DNA of 64,000 nucleotides from Balanoglossus misakiensis. Its lineage: Eukaryota > Hemichordata. The stretch's first letter is position 1; every line of letters begins with the position of its first letter. Positions 53,310 through 64,000 of this stretch are shown here, one piece after another. Both the position numbers and the translations under genes were made by a program. Location: assembly GCA_040954595.2 (NCBI GenBank), contig CM082585.2, positions 8,246,001 to 8,310,000 on the forward strand, written 5' to 3'. Below the pieces are notes generated by a model. The model was not told the DNA's origin and made no database searches. It saw nothing but the letters and a program-made list of their open reading frames with translations.

Positions 53310-54229
53310 GCTAATACTTGATATCAAATTTGTTGAACACATTGCCTTTGCTTTGATACTCGTGTTTTGTGAAAGTTACAGACCTTCATACGATACGATG
53401 TTGCTATGAATACAAGTGTAACACACAGATCACCAAGGCAACCAAAACCAGTCATCCCAGACACTCCCAGTGAGTTAAAGACTCGTGACTACTATGAACA
53501 GGCGCTGTGAAGGCCTGTTTTTATCATCTTTAATAGATTTACCAAGAAAGACAAAATCATCTGTACATCATCGTCAGTGTTCACAAATGAACAAATTAAA
53601 ATAATAATTACATTTTTGTCGTGACGATTAAAATTATGTCCCATTTCACATCCAGGATTATGCAGTGGACTGTGGTCTGCAGGCTCGCTCAACAGCAAAC
53701 AAAAATAAGGGTTGTTTGACAAACAATATTCTGTGCTTGGTGCTTTTATTTACTTCACTGTGACATCAGAAGTTGGCTACCACCACATCACAAAATTTCA
53801 AGTGATCAGCTTGTTCGATTTCTGTCCCAACGAAGTAGAATTTTACTGATTTTTATTCATTTTTCTCCATAGAATCCATGTGTCTGCAAATTGGATTTCA
53901 GATAAATGTAAATTTTTGTCTCAAGCCAACAAAAATTGTCCTTGGTTTTACAAATTTTAATTAAAGGTGTCCATTTTTTCCAAAGACAGAGTTTTCACAC
54001 TGAATAGAGGAGTTTCATCACTGGCACATAGTACATCTTCCAAGTAACATTTTCAGTTGAGCTTCAATTTAAACACAAAAGAAGTGTTGCACCAGACAAA
54101 CAAAAAACACTTTTTTAAACGACAGTTTCACAGTTGCCATAACCCTTTCACCCCTATATGCCCCCGTGTGTAGGTCCAGACACAGTGAACATCAACAGGG
54201 CTAAACCAATGTACGACAGTAAAGGGGGG
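53310..54229. other. intergenic DNA and UVRAG 3'UTR
   Basis: Convergent gene ends. A minus-strand AATAAA at 53745-53750 is a good candidate for the UVRAG poly(A) signal. No other gene seen. Confidence 0.5.
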
Positions 54230-57200
54230 TTAGTTCCCTGACGGTTGGTGACTCGGGCTCTGGTACCTGAAACTCGAAGTTCTAGTGTCCGAAAGTGCGT
54301 CTGTCCGACTACTGATTTCATCTAGACCGTCCAACGCGTTCACATTCTGTAGAAGTTCCTCGGCATCGTCATCAATCTTATCCAACGCCTTGGCGCCTTG
54401 ATTGCACTTCCTAGCCCCGAGCGGATCAAAGTATTTCTGTCTGTCCTTGGGCGAGTCGGGTTCCTCGCCGTCCAGGATGTCGTCGCCGCTGTCCGACTCG
54501 GCCTGGCTGAAAATTTTTCGCGGGGAGTATTTGCGAGTCCTTTTCAGGGGCTCTGTGGAGTTCACCGCTGAAGCACTTGCGTTCTCTGGCGCAGAGGACC
54601 CAGTGGCTCCCAGCAAGTTCTCCGTGCTGCCCCTGCTTTCGAGTTCGTCCTCGGACGAGAACACATCCAGGATCTTCCCGTCCGTCTCCTCGTTCTCCAG
54701 GTCCTCCTCCATGGTTATTGCTTCCCGACCCACCTCGTCGCTCTCCAGCTCCCCCTGGTAGTTCATGTCCACCACCCCTTCCAGTTCCCGCACTCGGTCC
54801 TTCCTGGTCGCCGGCGGCGACAACACCGTCCCCTGGTGCTCTTCCGGTCCCGGCATCACTCCGGGGTACCCGGGAACCGAGCTGTACTCCGGAGGGGGCG
54901 ACTCGGTTGTCGAACCGGCGTTGGATCTCCGCCCCCTGCGCGGGGACCCCCTTGGGCTGGACTTGGGGCTGGACTTGGGGCTGGCTTGGGGACTGGCCCG
55001 CGGGCTCTCTCTAGGGCTCTCCACCATGTTTCTTGGCGGATGCGACGGCTGCAGGTTGGCCAGCTGAGGAAGCTGGGCGTTGTTGGGCGTCAACGTTGCG
55101 GTTGCCACGGTTGCGTTCTCTGGATAAACTGTTGGCTGATTCTGATGATCGCTGAAAGACCATGAAAGTGGTGTTGTTAGTTTTTTGCAGTATCATTTTG
55201 ATTCTTCTAGGGAATAAAATATAATTGCAAATGATGAATGTCATATTTACAATATATTGTACAAAAAATATTATTACATATCCACCTCATTGTTGAACGT
55301 ACACTAAAGACCTTGTACTGATCTAGTGCTTGCAAAGGTACAATTTACATTCAGGAACTTATATTGCATGACAATGGCAAACACGTGGTGATATTACAGT
55401 ACATGTGAAGATTATCATATCATTACTTTGGTGCAGTGGGGGGGGGGGGGTGTTATACATCAAAACAAAATGGCATAAATGCAAATGATATGCACAGCCA
55501 GAATGATGCGACATCAACAACAGTACAGCGACTAGGAGACCACACATTGCTCAACAATTTTTTTTCTATCCACAATTTTTTGAAAATTTCACCTTGGCTG
55601 CAATCCTGAAGCTAGGTAGAATAAACAGACGGCTGTGGGGGGAAAACAAGATTCATTCAGCAAAAGAGTTAGATTTCCAAAGTTGTTCGGATAATTCAAA
55701 AAGTTAACCATCATTAACTTTAAAATTACATCATTTCACACAGCTGCATTAACAATGAGTGGTCTACCAGATTGCACACACACACCACTGAAGCAGGGCA
55801 ACATTGGAAACTCTCCAAGCTGTATGATCTTGTGCAGAAATTCTGTTCTCCACTTATGATTATTTCATTTTCATCTTCTTTGTCTATATGAGACTAGCGT
55901 GAAATGGATTGATTGATTTAATGTTGCCAGTTTTTATCTAAAATTTAGATCTCTATACAGTGATAAATGGTGATTGGTCATGCTCTGATATCTTCAGAAA
56001 TGGTCAAGTTGTGAATTTTAATATTACGGCAGTTACTTTTGAGCCCCTGATTGGTTTTTAAGTGGCGAGTGGATGAAAATGAGCACATACAGTACAAGCC
56101 ATGCAGACAAGCACACATTTTATAGAAATACTTTTGGGGTCTGTATACTTACAATCGGACGCCCCATCGGAGTTCCAGGAGAGTTTTGAGGTTGGGGAGC
56201 GTGCCCCTCAGGTCGGTGGTCGGAAGTCCGCAATAGAACCTCAGCTGGGCCACGTTCTTGTTCAGCAGGTAGACTGCATAGTTGAACTGGAATTTTTCTT
56301 TGCCTTTGGAGTACAGCGGAAAACTACAACAGAAGACAGTGATGAGCTGGTGAGATGATGTTAAAAGAACCTCCATAAGTCTGTCAACTGTACAAATGTT
56401 TTCTCAAACCCTTAGTATTGTACATGTATCTGGTTTTAATATATCAATGCTGATTATGCAGACTTACTCTCTGTCTCGTTCCTGAAGCTTGCTGGTGATA
56501 TGGTCACGTATAATTGAACGTGATCCCCTGTGATACATAGGATAGCGCAGTGGCAGTTCGAGAAATTGCGACATTTTGATCATCAGTAGACACGTGTAGC
56601 CTAACGCCGTCGCTATGGTAGTATCATCAGTACCTGTAAACAAACAAAATAAGAGAATTTGTATTTATAGTTTTATACAGGCCGTGGTATGGTGCGATGA
56701 GCATAAACAAATTCATACCACTACAGAATCAAGCCCGCTGGATCATACAACTTTTATACAGGGTAGCACTGCATGGTCATGGGGGTGACATCCCCATGGA
56801 TCATACAACTTTTATATAGGGTAGCACTGCATGGTCATGGGGGTGACACCCCCCCTTGCACTCACCTGAGTAACTCTCTGCATTTGGTAGCTTGACCCCG
56901 CAAATAATGTTTGAGTGGTCGGGTAATTCTACTATGGGATAAATAAATGACAATTCACTGATGAGCGTCCTCCTCCTCATTGTCAACTGAGCGCCGACCT
57001 TGAGGAACATCTCTCTGAAAAATGCGAGGGGAAAAAACAATATTTCAAAGTTGAACTCTTGGCAGCTAGATGAAACGTGAAGTATTCTATCCCTGTAACA
57101 TAGACAAGACACATTCAAGTCTCACTGTACCTGTTTTCTATATGCTTCTTCCTGTCCTCATGTATTTTTTCTTTATCTGATCGTAAACGCTCCCTCCGCA

Positions 57201-59841
57201 AGATGACTTCTCGAGCTGATTGAGAACAAAAGAGGTTCAAGTACTTGTTACTATAAACGGTAAATCAAACTAATGCAAGGACATCACTTTCCCACCTCCC
57301 ATTCTGAAGTTGTAAATCTGTAAACGCTGAGGAAACACCCGTACCTTTCGCATCGATTTTCTGCGAGTCTCTCTGCTGGGTTTCCCGCTCTCGCTGAAGC
57401 GAAGTACACTGTCTCCGAATTTCCTCTTTCAGCAATGCCGCCTTCAGTCTCAACCTCTCTCGTTCAGCCAGCTGCAAATGAAAGTCACCCTTTCTTAAAA
57501 TGGCACCCTGAGGAAAATTATGACGTTGGATAACGTGAAAAGATTGTGACTTTGTCAGTTTGACAGACTACACGCAACTTACCAACTTTGCTTTGTCTCT
57601 GGAGAGCAGTAACTGTTTCTCAATGGCACTTTTGACTTTGCTGACAGTGGCTTCTGTCTGTTTTATTGCACGTTGATTTGTATGTATCCTACAGTGAGAC
57701 AAAACAGATCATCAGTCTTCAATGAAAACTACAGTACGTGGATGGACAGATACGGGTGTCACAAATTATGTTGTGGATTGAATACAGCACCCAGATAGAA
57801 ATTTGGACTTTGTTCGATGGCACTGTATCTTGTTAATTAGCCACTTGTCTACTGTACCTATGAACTCAGTAGTCGGTAACACCTGTGAACTTTGACCTTA
57901 CCTGTAAAGTGATGAGCTTGTATATGACTGCCTCACCGCGCTGGCTTCAACACTTAAAGTGCTCTGATACAGAGCGCTATCGTCATTTTTGTATTCCTGT
58001 TGAGAAAAAGAGAAAACTTTAATGAAATAATGATAATTTAAAATACATGTTATCTCTGAGCAATGAATGGATCTGTAACCTCTAAACAATGTCCTTGGTC
58101 ATCTCAACTTACTTTTGAAGTGTCTGGGGCTCCATAAAAACCTTCAAACATACCAAATATGAGTGAGTTGGGAGGATAACCCTTTCCATCTTTGTAAATC
58201 TACGCAGAAGAACGACAGAGAAACAGAATTAGAGAATTGCCTATTGTAATGTATCTTTCAGAAAAACAAACACATATCTTTACAGGCTAGGCACTATAAG
58301 CACAATATACATTCTGTCGATAGTTTTTGAACTCATTTCAGACATGCCACATAAAATTTATGCTGGAGTGGAGGAGGGGGCATCTATTTCTTAATTTCAC
58401 TTACTTTGTCTCCAAGATACTTGAGTCCACTGAGACTGACTGTCCATTCAATGATAAGTTTGAAATTTTTGCTCTCTCCTCCCCATACCCTGACAACCAA
58501 ATCTGGAAACAAGTTAAGGCTTGAACAGTTCGTACAGTGTTTTTTCTCAGAAATTTGCCAAAGGACTGTATTTAAGAGTACTGGTGGTGCATTTAAGTCA
58601 AAGCTGCATTTTCCTGTATCTGTTCAAAGACTCCTGTTCAGAAATGGGGGAAGGGGCATTCCATTGCTCCGTGGGGAAGAGGAACATTCCACTGCTATGG
58701 GGAGGGAAGCATTCCACTTCTCTGTGAAGTTTTGTAAGTATTTAAAAACACTGGCTGCTTCATAAAGGATACTTGCTGATGCTGTGTCCACTTCAGAAGT
58801 ATTCTTGCTATTCAGATCAAAACTTCTCCATGTTGGATTCTGTAAGAAACAGCAATCAGTCAGTTCCATTGAAGAAGCCACCGAACAATTCAAATAATTT
58901 CTGCAGCAGCTTATGACAAGCAAATTCACACATCTTGAAAGAATACTTACTAGCGAATCCCGAATCTTCTCACTGGTGTAAAAAGCTGTTGAAGTTAATA
59001 AAAAAAACGGTCAGAGACTTCACATATGTCAGAACTTGGCAGTGGTATTAAATGAAATCACCGGCAATTTATCTCTAGATACTGTATCACCATTTACCTT
59101 GACTCCTTTCTGTTAAATGCATTGTGAAGTAGGTTTCCATCAGTTTATCCTTCTGGCCTTTGCTTCTTTCAGCTGTGATGTTTCGTGCTGACAGACTACG
59201 CAAGTGACGCAATCGCCTCTATGAATCAAAGAACATCAGATCATAAACAGTATGAACTGCAGTTTCCGTTTCATGTAAATAATCTGGAGGTGGAAACGGA
59301 TCTGGTTCTCTTAGTGGACACGACTATACCCATGGCAACGATACCATGGCAATGAGGGTGAGTTAGGGTTAGGGTTAGGAGGGTTAGGGGTGGCAATGTG
59401 AGGGTGAGTTTATCCCATACCCTAACCCTCCTAACCCTAACCCTAAAAAACCATGGTATCGCCATGGGGTATAGTCGTGTCCACTAAGAGAACCAGATCC
59501 GGTGGAAACACCCACAAACCCACCCCGGTCTGCGGGGAGTCTATGCAGTCAATTTATGGACCGAAAGCTTGCACTGATTGGCAGTGTACATGTCTTTGTT
59601 GTACAATGGACGATTGTCGATGCAAATCGGCTGGCGGCTTGTTTAGGAACAATAAAGGGAAAACAAAAACAGTGAGGTCATAATGAGGTCACATCACACT
59701 GGATCAGCCCACCGACACGAAAGTAACACACCTCCTGAACTCTTCCGTTCCATTTCCAAGGTTAGTTGCTGCGGTTAAACTTACCTGCTGCGTGATCAAA
59801 TCAACATGCATCATTCGAGCTGGATTATCCGTTGCAGACAT
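54230..59841 (-). CDS. UVRAG: UVRAG, autophagy and endosome regulator (Vps38 homologue)
   Basis: Subunit of the class III PI3-kinase complex II with Beclin 1 and Vps34; acts in endosome maturation and autophagy. Fourteen exons: 59785-59841, 59098-59218, 58951-58985, 58773-58839, 58405-58502, 58113-58199, 57902-57996, 57583-57688, 57345-57471, 57131-57215, 56866-57014, 56468-56633, 56153-56323, 54230-55151, giving 761 aa (human 699). N-terminal C2-type region with [30 protein letters not shown] and GFYGAPD; a long charged coiled coil (about 190-300); then [65 protein letters not shown] and [12 protein letters not shown]. The 307-residue final exon is Ser/Pro-rich with tandem SPRAS/SPKSS units and acidic patches. 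Head-to-head with LAMTOR4. Confidence 0.95.
54936..55018 (-). repeat. SP-rich coding repeat in UVRAG
   Basis: Repeating GGGCTGGACTTGGGGCTGGA-type units (plus strand) encode [20 protein letters not shown] on the minus strand: a run of Ser-Pro sites next to Arg/Lys. It is a likely target of proline-directed kinases and prone to length change. Confidence 0.8.
55438..55450. repeat. G homopolymer run
   Basis: A run of about 13 G in UVRAG intron 13. Confidence 0.8.
56740..56855. repeat. 58-bp tandem duplication in UVRAG intron 11
   Basis: GGATCATACAACTTTTATA and the following ~40 bases (GGGTAGCACTGCATGGTCAT, then GGGGGTGACA) occur at 56740 and again at 56798 with about three differences; the second copy ends just 5' of the exon 11 boundary on the plus strand. 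Confidence 0.85.
59289..59509. mobile_element. foldback transposon (MITE) with 9-bp target duplication
   Basis: GGTGGAAAC occurs at 59289-59297 and 59501-59509 as direct repeats flanking a 203-bp element. Its ends, GGATCTGGTTCTCTTAGTGG on the left and the exact complement on the right, continue as inverted arms of about 50 bp. The interior holds GTTAGGGTTAGGGTTAGG on one side and the complement CCCTAACC on the other, so the stem extends further. No ORF. The 9-bp duplication and long inverted repeats are Mutator-like. It sits in UVRAG intron 1. Confidence 0.85.
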
Positions 59842-60299
59842 GATTGTATGCTACCTTCTACATCGCAATTCATAGACGCATCGTCGGTGTTTTCTACATT
59901 TTGTCAACGTATCCAGCTCATCTCCGACTGCCATCCGCCATTTTTTCATGCTTTGGATCCAATTACGCATGCGTGTAAGTTGGCTCGATCAAGGCATATA
60001 TATTTAAAGTGTTATGATCATTATAAATGTGATAATAATTCGACAATACATTACAATATTTGATGAAAATATAGATATATCATTTTATAAGAATGTGTGC
60101 TTCAAATAATAACCTTTTCATCATTTCAAAATGTTCTCACGAAAGATACGTCCGAAGGAGGTGATAAACCGGATGTTGAGGTAACGCAGTCACCTGACTT
60201 TTCTTCATTGGAAGATCGTAGACTGGGAAAGTGGAAGTGGTCATCAACTCACGAGTTCCTGACTTCCCTTCGCGTGTTTAGTCTTTGTTTCTTTTAGAA
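59842..60299. promoter_or_regulatory. divergent promoter region UVRAG/LAMTOR4
   Basis: 458 bases between the start codons of two divergent genes, with both 5'UTRs. An open frame at 60097-60297 is taken as 5'UTR sequence. Confidence 0.5.
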
Positions 60300-61225
60300 A
60301 TGGTAAGTACTGTTTTGTCGAGATTTCGCCAAAGAACCCAGCTTCGCCAGAAGTGTAACGTTGACGCTTGTCCAGTGTTGTGTGGTCTGTCGCTGGCGCT
60401 GGCTCCGGTCCCAAGGCCAAGACCTTCGGCTTCGTGTAATGTGTGACTGTGAATCACAGATACATGAACGTGCATTACGTGTGCGTGCAAAGCTTGCCCA
60501 TGCATATGTAACTTAAGTGTCAACTTTCAATCAAAGAAAGTTTCTCACGTTCAAATGATTTCACTGAATTTTTCAGACGAGTCCAGTAACGCAGAGTCTT
60601 GAGAGGATACCAGACCAGCTTGGTTATCTTGTTATTAATGATGAAGGGGCTGTCATGGCGGTATGTTACTTATCTGTGTACTGTGTGGACATCAATCTGT
60701 CACTCTTCGCAATCAAGTAGTGTGAGGATAACAAATTGAAGGTTCTGTAGCTGGTATCTGAATCTGAAAATTCTAAAATGTTCGTCCTTTTTTGTTTGCA
60801 GTCGTCCGGCGAGTTGGAGAATGATGAGAGAGTGGCGGGGATTGTCATGAATATGGTCAACATGGCTGGCAGGGTACAACTATCCCCAGATAAAAGTGAA
60901 CCCTTCAAACGCTTATCGGGTTTGTAGACTTTGAAATATCATAAACATGTTAAAAATCAAACAACTGCAGCAACTGTGATCACTTTTAAGTTGAGGTAGT
61001 ATGTGCCTTCGAACTTTCCTTTCCAACATTTACACCCTGCTATTAAGTAGGGACTTGTATTTTTCCTTGAAGGGAAAATAATAATACACTGATTCATTGA
61101 TATTTTTATTTTTCTCTCTTTTTCCAGTGGTGTTTGATACTTACATGTATGTTATCACTATATCAAATCACAAAGTCTACGTTTGCAAGAGGAAATACAT
61201 TCCATCGGAACCATTGAATATATAG
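60300..61225 (+). CDS. LAMTOR4: LAMTOR4, Ragulator complex subunit
   Basis: Roadblock-fold subunit of Ragulator on the lysosomal surface, which anchors Rag GTPases and mTORC1. Four exons: 60300-60302, 60577-60660, 60802-60919, 61128-61225, giving 100 aa (human 99). Exon 1 contributes only the ATG, followed directly by GTAAGT. The protein reads M, then TSPVTQSLERIPDQLGYLVI, EGAVMASSGELENDERVAGI, PFKRLSVVFDTYMYVITISN and VYVCKRKYIPSEPLNI, matching human LAMTOR4 along its length (LERIPDQLGYLV, ASSG-LENDE, PFKRLSVVF, EP-I end). Confidence 0.95.
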
Positions 61226-62135
61226 ATTTTGACAGGAGGCATCAAAGGCAGAACATTCATTTACGCTTAAAAGTGTTTCACTACTTCAACTTGTCTGTAG
61301 TAGAAGTTGTATGGCACAGAATTTGATAAAGCGGGCCGACTTCTAGTTCTTCCCTGAAGGCAAAGTTGCCTTGTTCGTAGCATTTCTGGCTAGTAGAGCG
61401 CCACCAGGTGGCCATTCTATGAATTTCTTTTTGATAAATGTTGGCGATCTTGCAAGCGGACAATACTGCCAGTTGATTAAATAGTTGTTATTCTTGTTTT
61501 TTTTTCTCTTTTATCAGCTGTATAATTTATGTGTATCCTGGAGAAATGTGAAATATCCATTATGAAACAGTTGCAAAATACATGTATATGATATTTTATA
61601 ACAATTTGTTTGACCATTGTTAGTCATTCTGTCTTAGTATGTTAAAGATATACAGTCACGTATGCAAAATTAGACTTGTCTCAATCCAAGTGCAAGTTCA
61701 TGCGATGCCAGACAGCCATTGAGTACTTTCTTTTTATTGAAAGATTGCCAAGTCTGCAAATGCCCCTATGAGCTCATTAAATAAATTGAGCCAATTTTCC
61801 AGGATATGTTTGAAGATTATGGAACACCACACCACCCAGTACCATGCCCGTGTTGAATTCTGAAGTGAAATATCAGCTCCGACACCAGACTTCTCGTCAA
61901 CAGAGCACAAATAAACACCAAATTCCAAAATAAAATTCCTTTTAATTTATAAATTACTCAGAATAGTTTACACATCTACGATAAGAATACACACAGGTCA
62001 TTAAAACTCTCTAAACATTACTTAAAGTGCAGACATTGCGATCACATTACGAAGATAAACTATAAACTCTACAAACTATACAGATTAAAAAAATCCGTGA
62101 TTGGCCAATGACGTCTACAGGTCAATATTGCTTGT
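61226..62135. other. LAMTOR4 3' region and intergenic DNA
   Basis: No exon seen. It includes a degenerate end of the 5.6-kb MITE family (61642-61676) and an AATAAA at about 61779 (plus). Confidence 0.45.
61642..61676 (+). mobile_element. solo end related to the MITE at 5648
   Basis: TTAAAGATATACAGTCACGT, then ATGCAAAATTAG, matches the left end of the element at 5648 with a few changes. No partner inverted end was found nearby. Confidence 0.45.
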
Positions 62136-62848
62136 TTACCATTCCACTGAAAACAAAGAAGGAAAAAAGTCAATTCAGATATTTGTCTCCTGCCGTTAGA
62201 TTACACTGAGAATTTATAGGAAACCATTGAGTGCGCTCGCTGCGCAGGGAGAGCGCCCTAAAAAACGGATTGTCCAGTCTACCTCTACAGAGGCCACTGT
62301 AAAAGTACATGTGTAAACTTCTGATGAGAAACAATATTTCATTTCTCATACCCCCCCCCCAGTCCTTCTTACCAGTGAATGCCACAGTGACTGCACAGAC
62401 CGCCGCTCCGACAAGCAAGATGGCAAACAGCACCCACTTATCATTTGTGTCCATACTACTCCAGCCCCACGAGCCTTCTGGTCTGTAATCGTCAGCGTTA
62501 GTATCGTTGGTAGCCCGGTTGAATTCACTCTGCAAAGATAGTCAGAGATTGTAACATAGGGCATTTTAATGACTTTTACAGGTTTTTCAAAACGTGCCAC
62601 ATATTCACGCGTGCGCTTTGAAAGAAACAACGCTGAAAGACAGTAGGCGTATACGGCATACGTCAGAGGTTCATGGCGACTACGAAAGAACTGTAGAAGA
62701 ATGTATGTCATATGTAAACGCCAACAAGTTTCACTACTACACCACTACTAGGCACTAGATGTTGGAATCGAAGTCGTAGTTATGTTAGCGACTGTCTTGG
62801 CATATCTATACGTACCTCCGGCGTTGGCATATCTACGACTTCTTGGGT
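62136..62848 (-). CDS. 3' exons of an unknown single-pass membrane protein (partial)
   Basis: Three phase-matched exons on the minus strand: 62816-62848 (TQEVVDMPTPE), 62373-62529 and 62136-62146 (ends VEW, then TAA). The main exon reads SEFNRATNDTNADDYRPEGS, WGWSSMDTNDK, and a 21-residue hydrophobic span WVLFAILLVGAAVCAVTVAF followed by a very short tail. This is an acidic, Asn/Asp-rich region and one C-terminal transmembrane helix, consistent with a tail-anchored or type I protein. The 5' exons and start were not found; they may lie above 62848 or beyond the window. No family recognised. Confidence 0.5.
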
Positions 62849-64000
62849 CTATACGAAGGAAAATTGGTTGGATAGTGAAATACAATTTGCGTGTTGTTCT
62901 GGGTCAATCTGTCACGGCACCATGACATGACCCTGAAAGTCCTTAAACTGGGCACGCGCAAAACGAAGTAAATATGACCACTTGAGGAGGAGAACTTAAA
63001 CATTGACCCAGTTTCTTGTTAGAGGTCCGTATAACGTTCGAACGGATCTGTATGCTTTCTGCTTGTCTTTAAAACTGGCTTTCTTACAATATGCATAATC
63101 CTATATAAAATAAACTTCAAAATGGGATATGGATTATGCCTGGGAATATTCTGTGTTCTTGTGTTAAAAAGAACTAAATACTTCCACATCAAAGAATTTT
63201 CAACAGGTATGATACCTGTTCATTTTTATGACGCCATCAAAACTTGTTTGCCGTCACTCTATTCACAATAGAGAAAGCAATACGCATACACCCATCACTG
63301 TGCTCGGCCCAAGTGACGCAAACTGGCGTGCGGCATATTAATCACTACTAAGTACTACGTGTGCCCTTCAACCGGAGCCAACTCGTTTGAGGATCTAAAC
63401 TATTCAGAGAGGGGCAGGTCCTGAGGCGTGCCGAATCTAAGGCGCACCCTTCAAAACAGAGGCTCAACATTTTTATATGATACGCGTTGTCTTTGCAATA
63501 TCGTTTGTATGCATTCATGTATGTACTAGTATATTCTAAAATCCCATTGATGCCCACCTGTTTAAAGATAGGATGAAACACGCATGTTCGGGATTACTGT
63601 TTTTGATGATTTATCTGCAGGTGACATCGTCACTGGTGTTGTGTCTGGTCAAACTTTGAACAGATTATAATCTTCCGGATGAACACAGACGTCACAAAGG
63701 GTGGACATGGTCGGCGAATTGCCAACTTCGCTATAAAGCTATGTGGTAATAGACCTGTTGTGTTCTCTGAAAGAAGCTTTGTAGAAATGCCAAACAGATC
63801 AGCTCGCTCAGTCATGTCGAACACCAGAAAGACAATATTTACAGTCGGGTCGGAAGAAAAGTCACGTCATCCTTTCTTTATGTTAAATACGTAACAAACG
63901 TTTGTTGAAAAGTGTCCGCCAAGACGACTACATGCTGTTTAAAAGGACGTTGACTTGTGGAACATGTGGGAACGTTAGGGTGGGGTTAGTTTAATCACAG
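62849..64000. other. no gene seen
   Basis: Possible intron or upstream flank of the minus-strand membrane-protein gene. Open frames of 60-77 codons (63348-63894) have no recognisable domain. Confidence 0.45.

Noticed and set aside
54402-55165. Several plus-strand open frames of 100-145 codons
   Set aside because: Antisense shadows of the GC-rich final exon of UVRAG.
63679-63894. 71-codon plus-strand frame near the window end
   Set aside because: No domain and overlapping frames on the other strand of similar length; looks random.

Overview
The window is eukaryotic nuclear DNA from an animal. It holds multi-exon genes with GT-AG introns (one GC-AG), AATAAA signals, AT-rich introns and intergenic DNA, microsatellites and a large satellite array. 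Protein resemblance (muscleblind, DTYMK, nitrobindin/THAP4, ATG4, PRSS16, MED4, EIF4E2, phospholipid scramblase, ZMAT3-like, CNBD2, UVRAG, LAMTOR4) and compact spacing suggest an invertebrate deuterostome such as amphioxus, a hemichordate or an echinoderm. The species cannot be fixed from the sequence. Exon boundaries were assembled by hand from splice sites and reading phase; every recognised complete gene keeps one open frame across all its junctions.

Layout: 414-835 (+) two tandem alternative CCCH zinc-finger exons of a muscleblind-type gene that starts upstream; 1394-1508 (-) an isolated coding-like exon; about 1.5-9.7 kb noncoding with a small MITE; 9727-11264 (-) thymidylate kinase; 12185-13445 (-) nitrobindin; 14734-18411 (+) ATG4; 20269-23391 (+) S28 serine protease (PRSS16-like); 24045-25739 (-) MED4; 25939-27810 (+) EIF4E2; 28.3-28.95 kb (-) a weak candidate gene; 29703-32063 (-) phospholipid scramblase; 32961-34271 (+) ZMAT3-like zinc-finger protein; 35287-35835 (-) a small unknown gene; 36117-50164 a satellite array of 25 full ~549-bp monomers plus a decayed edge monomer; 50412-53197 (+) CNBD2-like; 54230-59841 (-) UVRAG; 60300-61225 (+) LAMTOR4; 62136-62848 (-) 3' end of an unknown single-pass membrane protein.

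Genes are often arranged head-to-head: nitrobindin/ATG4, MED4/EIF4E2, scramblase/ZMAT3-like and UVRAG/LAMTOR4, with 0.2-1.3 kb between start codons. DTYMK, THAP4 (which carries the nitrobindin domain) and ATG4B are also neighbours in human 2q37, so this is an old linkage group. ATG4, UVRAG and LAMTOR4 all act in autophagy or lysosomal nutrient sensing, but nothing in the sequence shows that they are co-regulated.

The most unusual material is the satellite array. Each monomer carries a perfect 29-bp palindrome in a larger hairpin cluster and, on the minus strand, a tRNA-like A-box/B-box pair followed by a T-run. The array also has higher-order periods of 2198 and 3295 bp. A second unusual element is a 203-bp foldback transposon with a 9-bp target duplication and opposed TTAGGG-type repeats, inside UVRAG intron 1.
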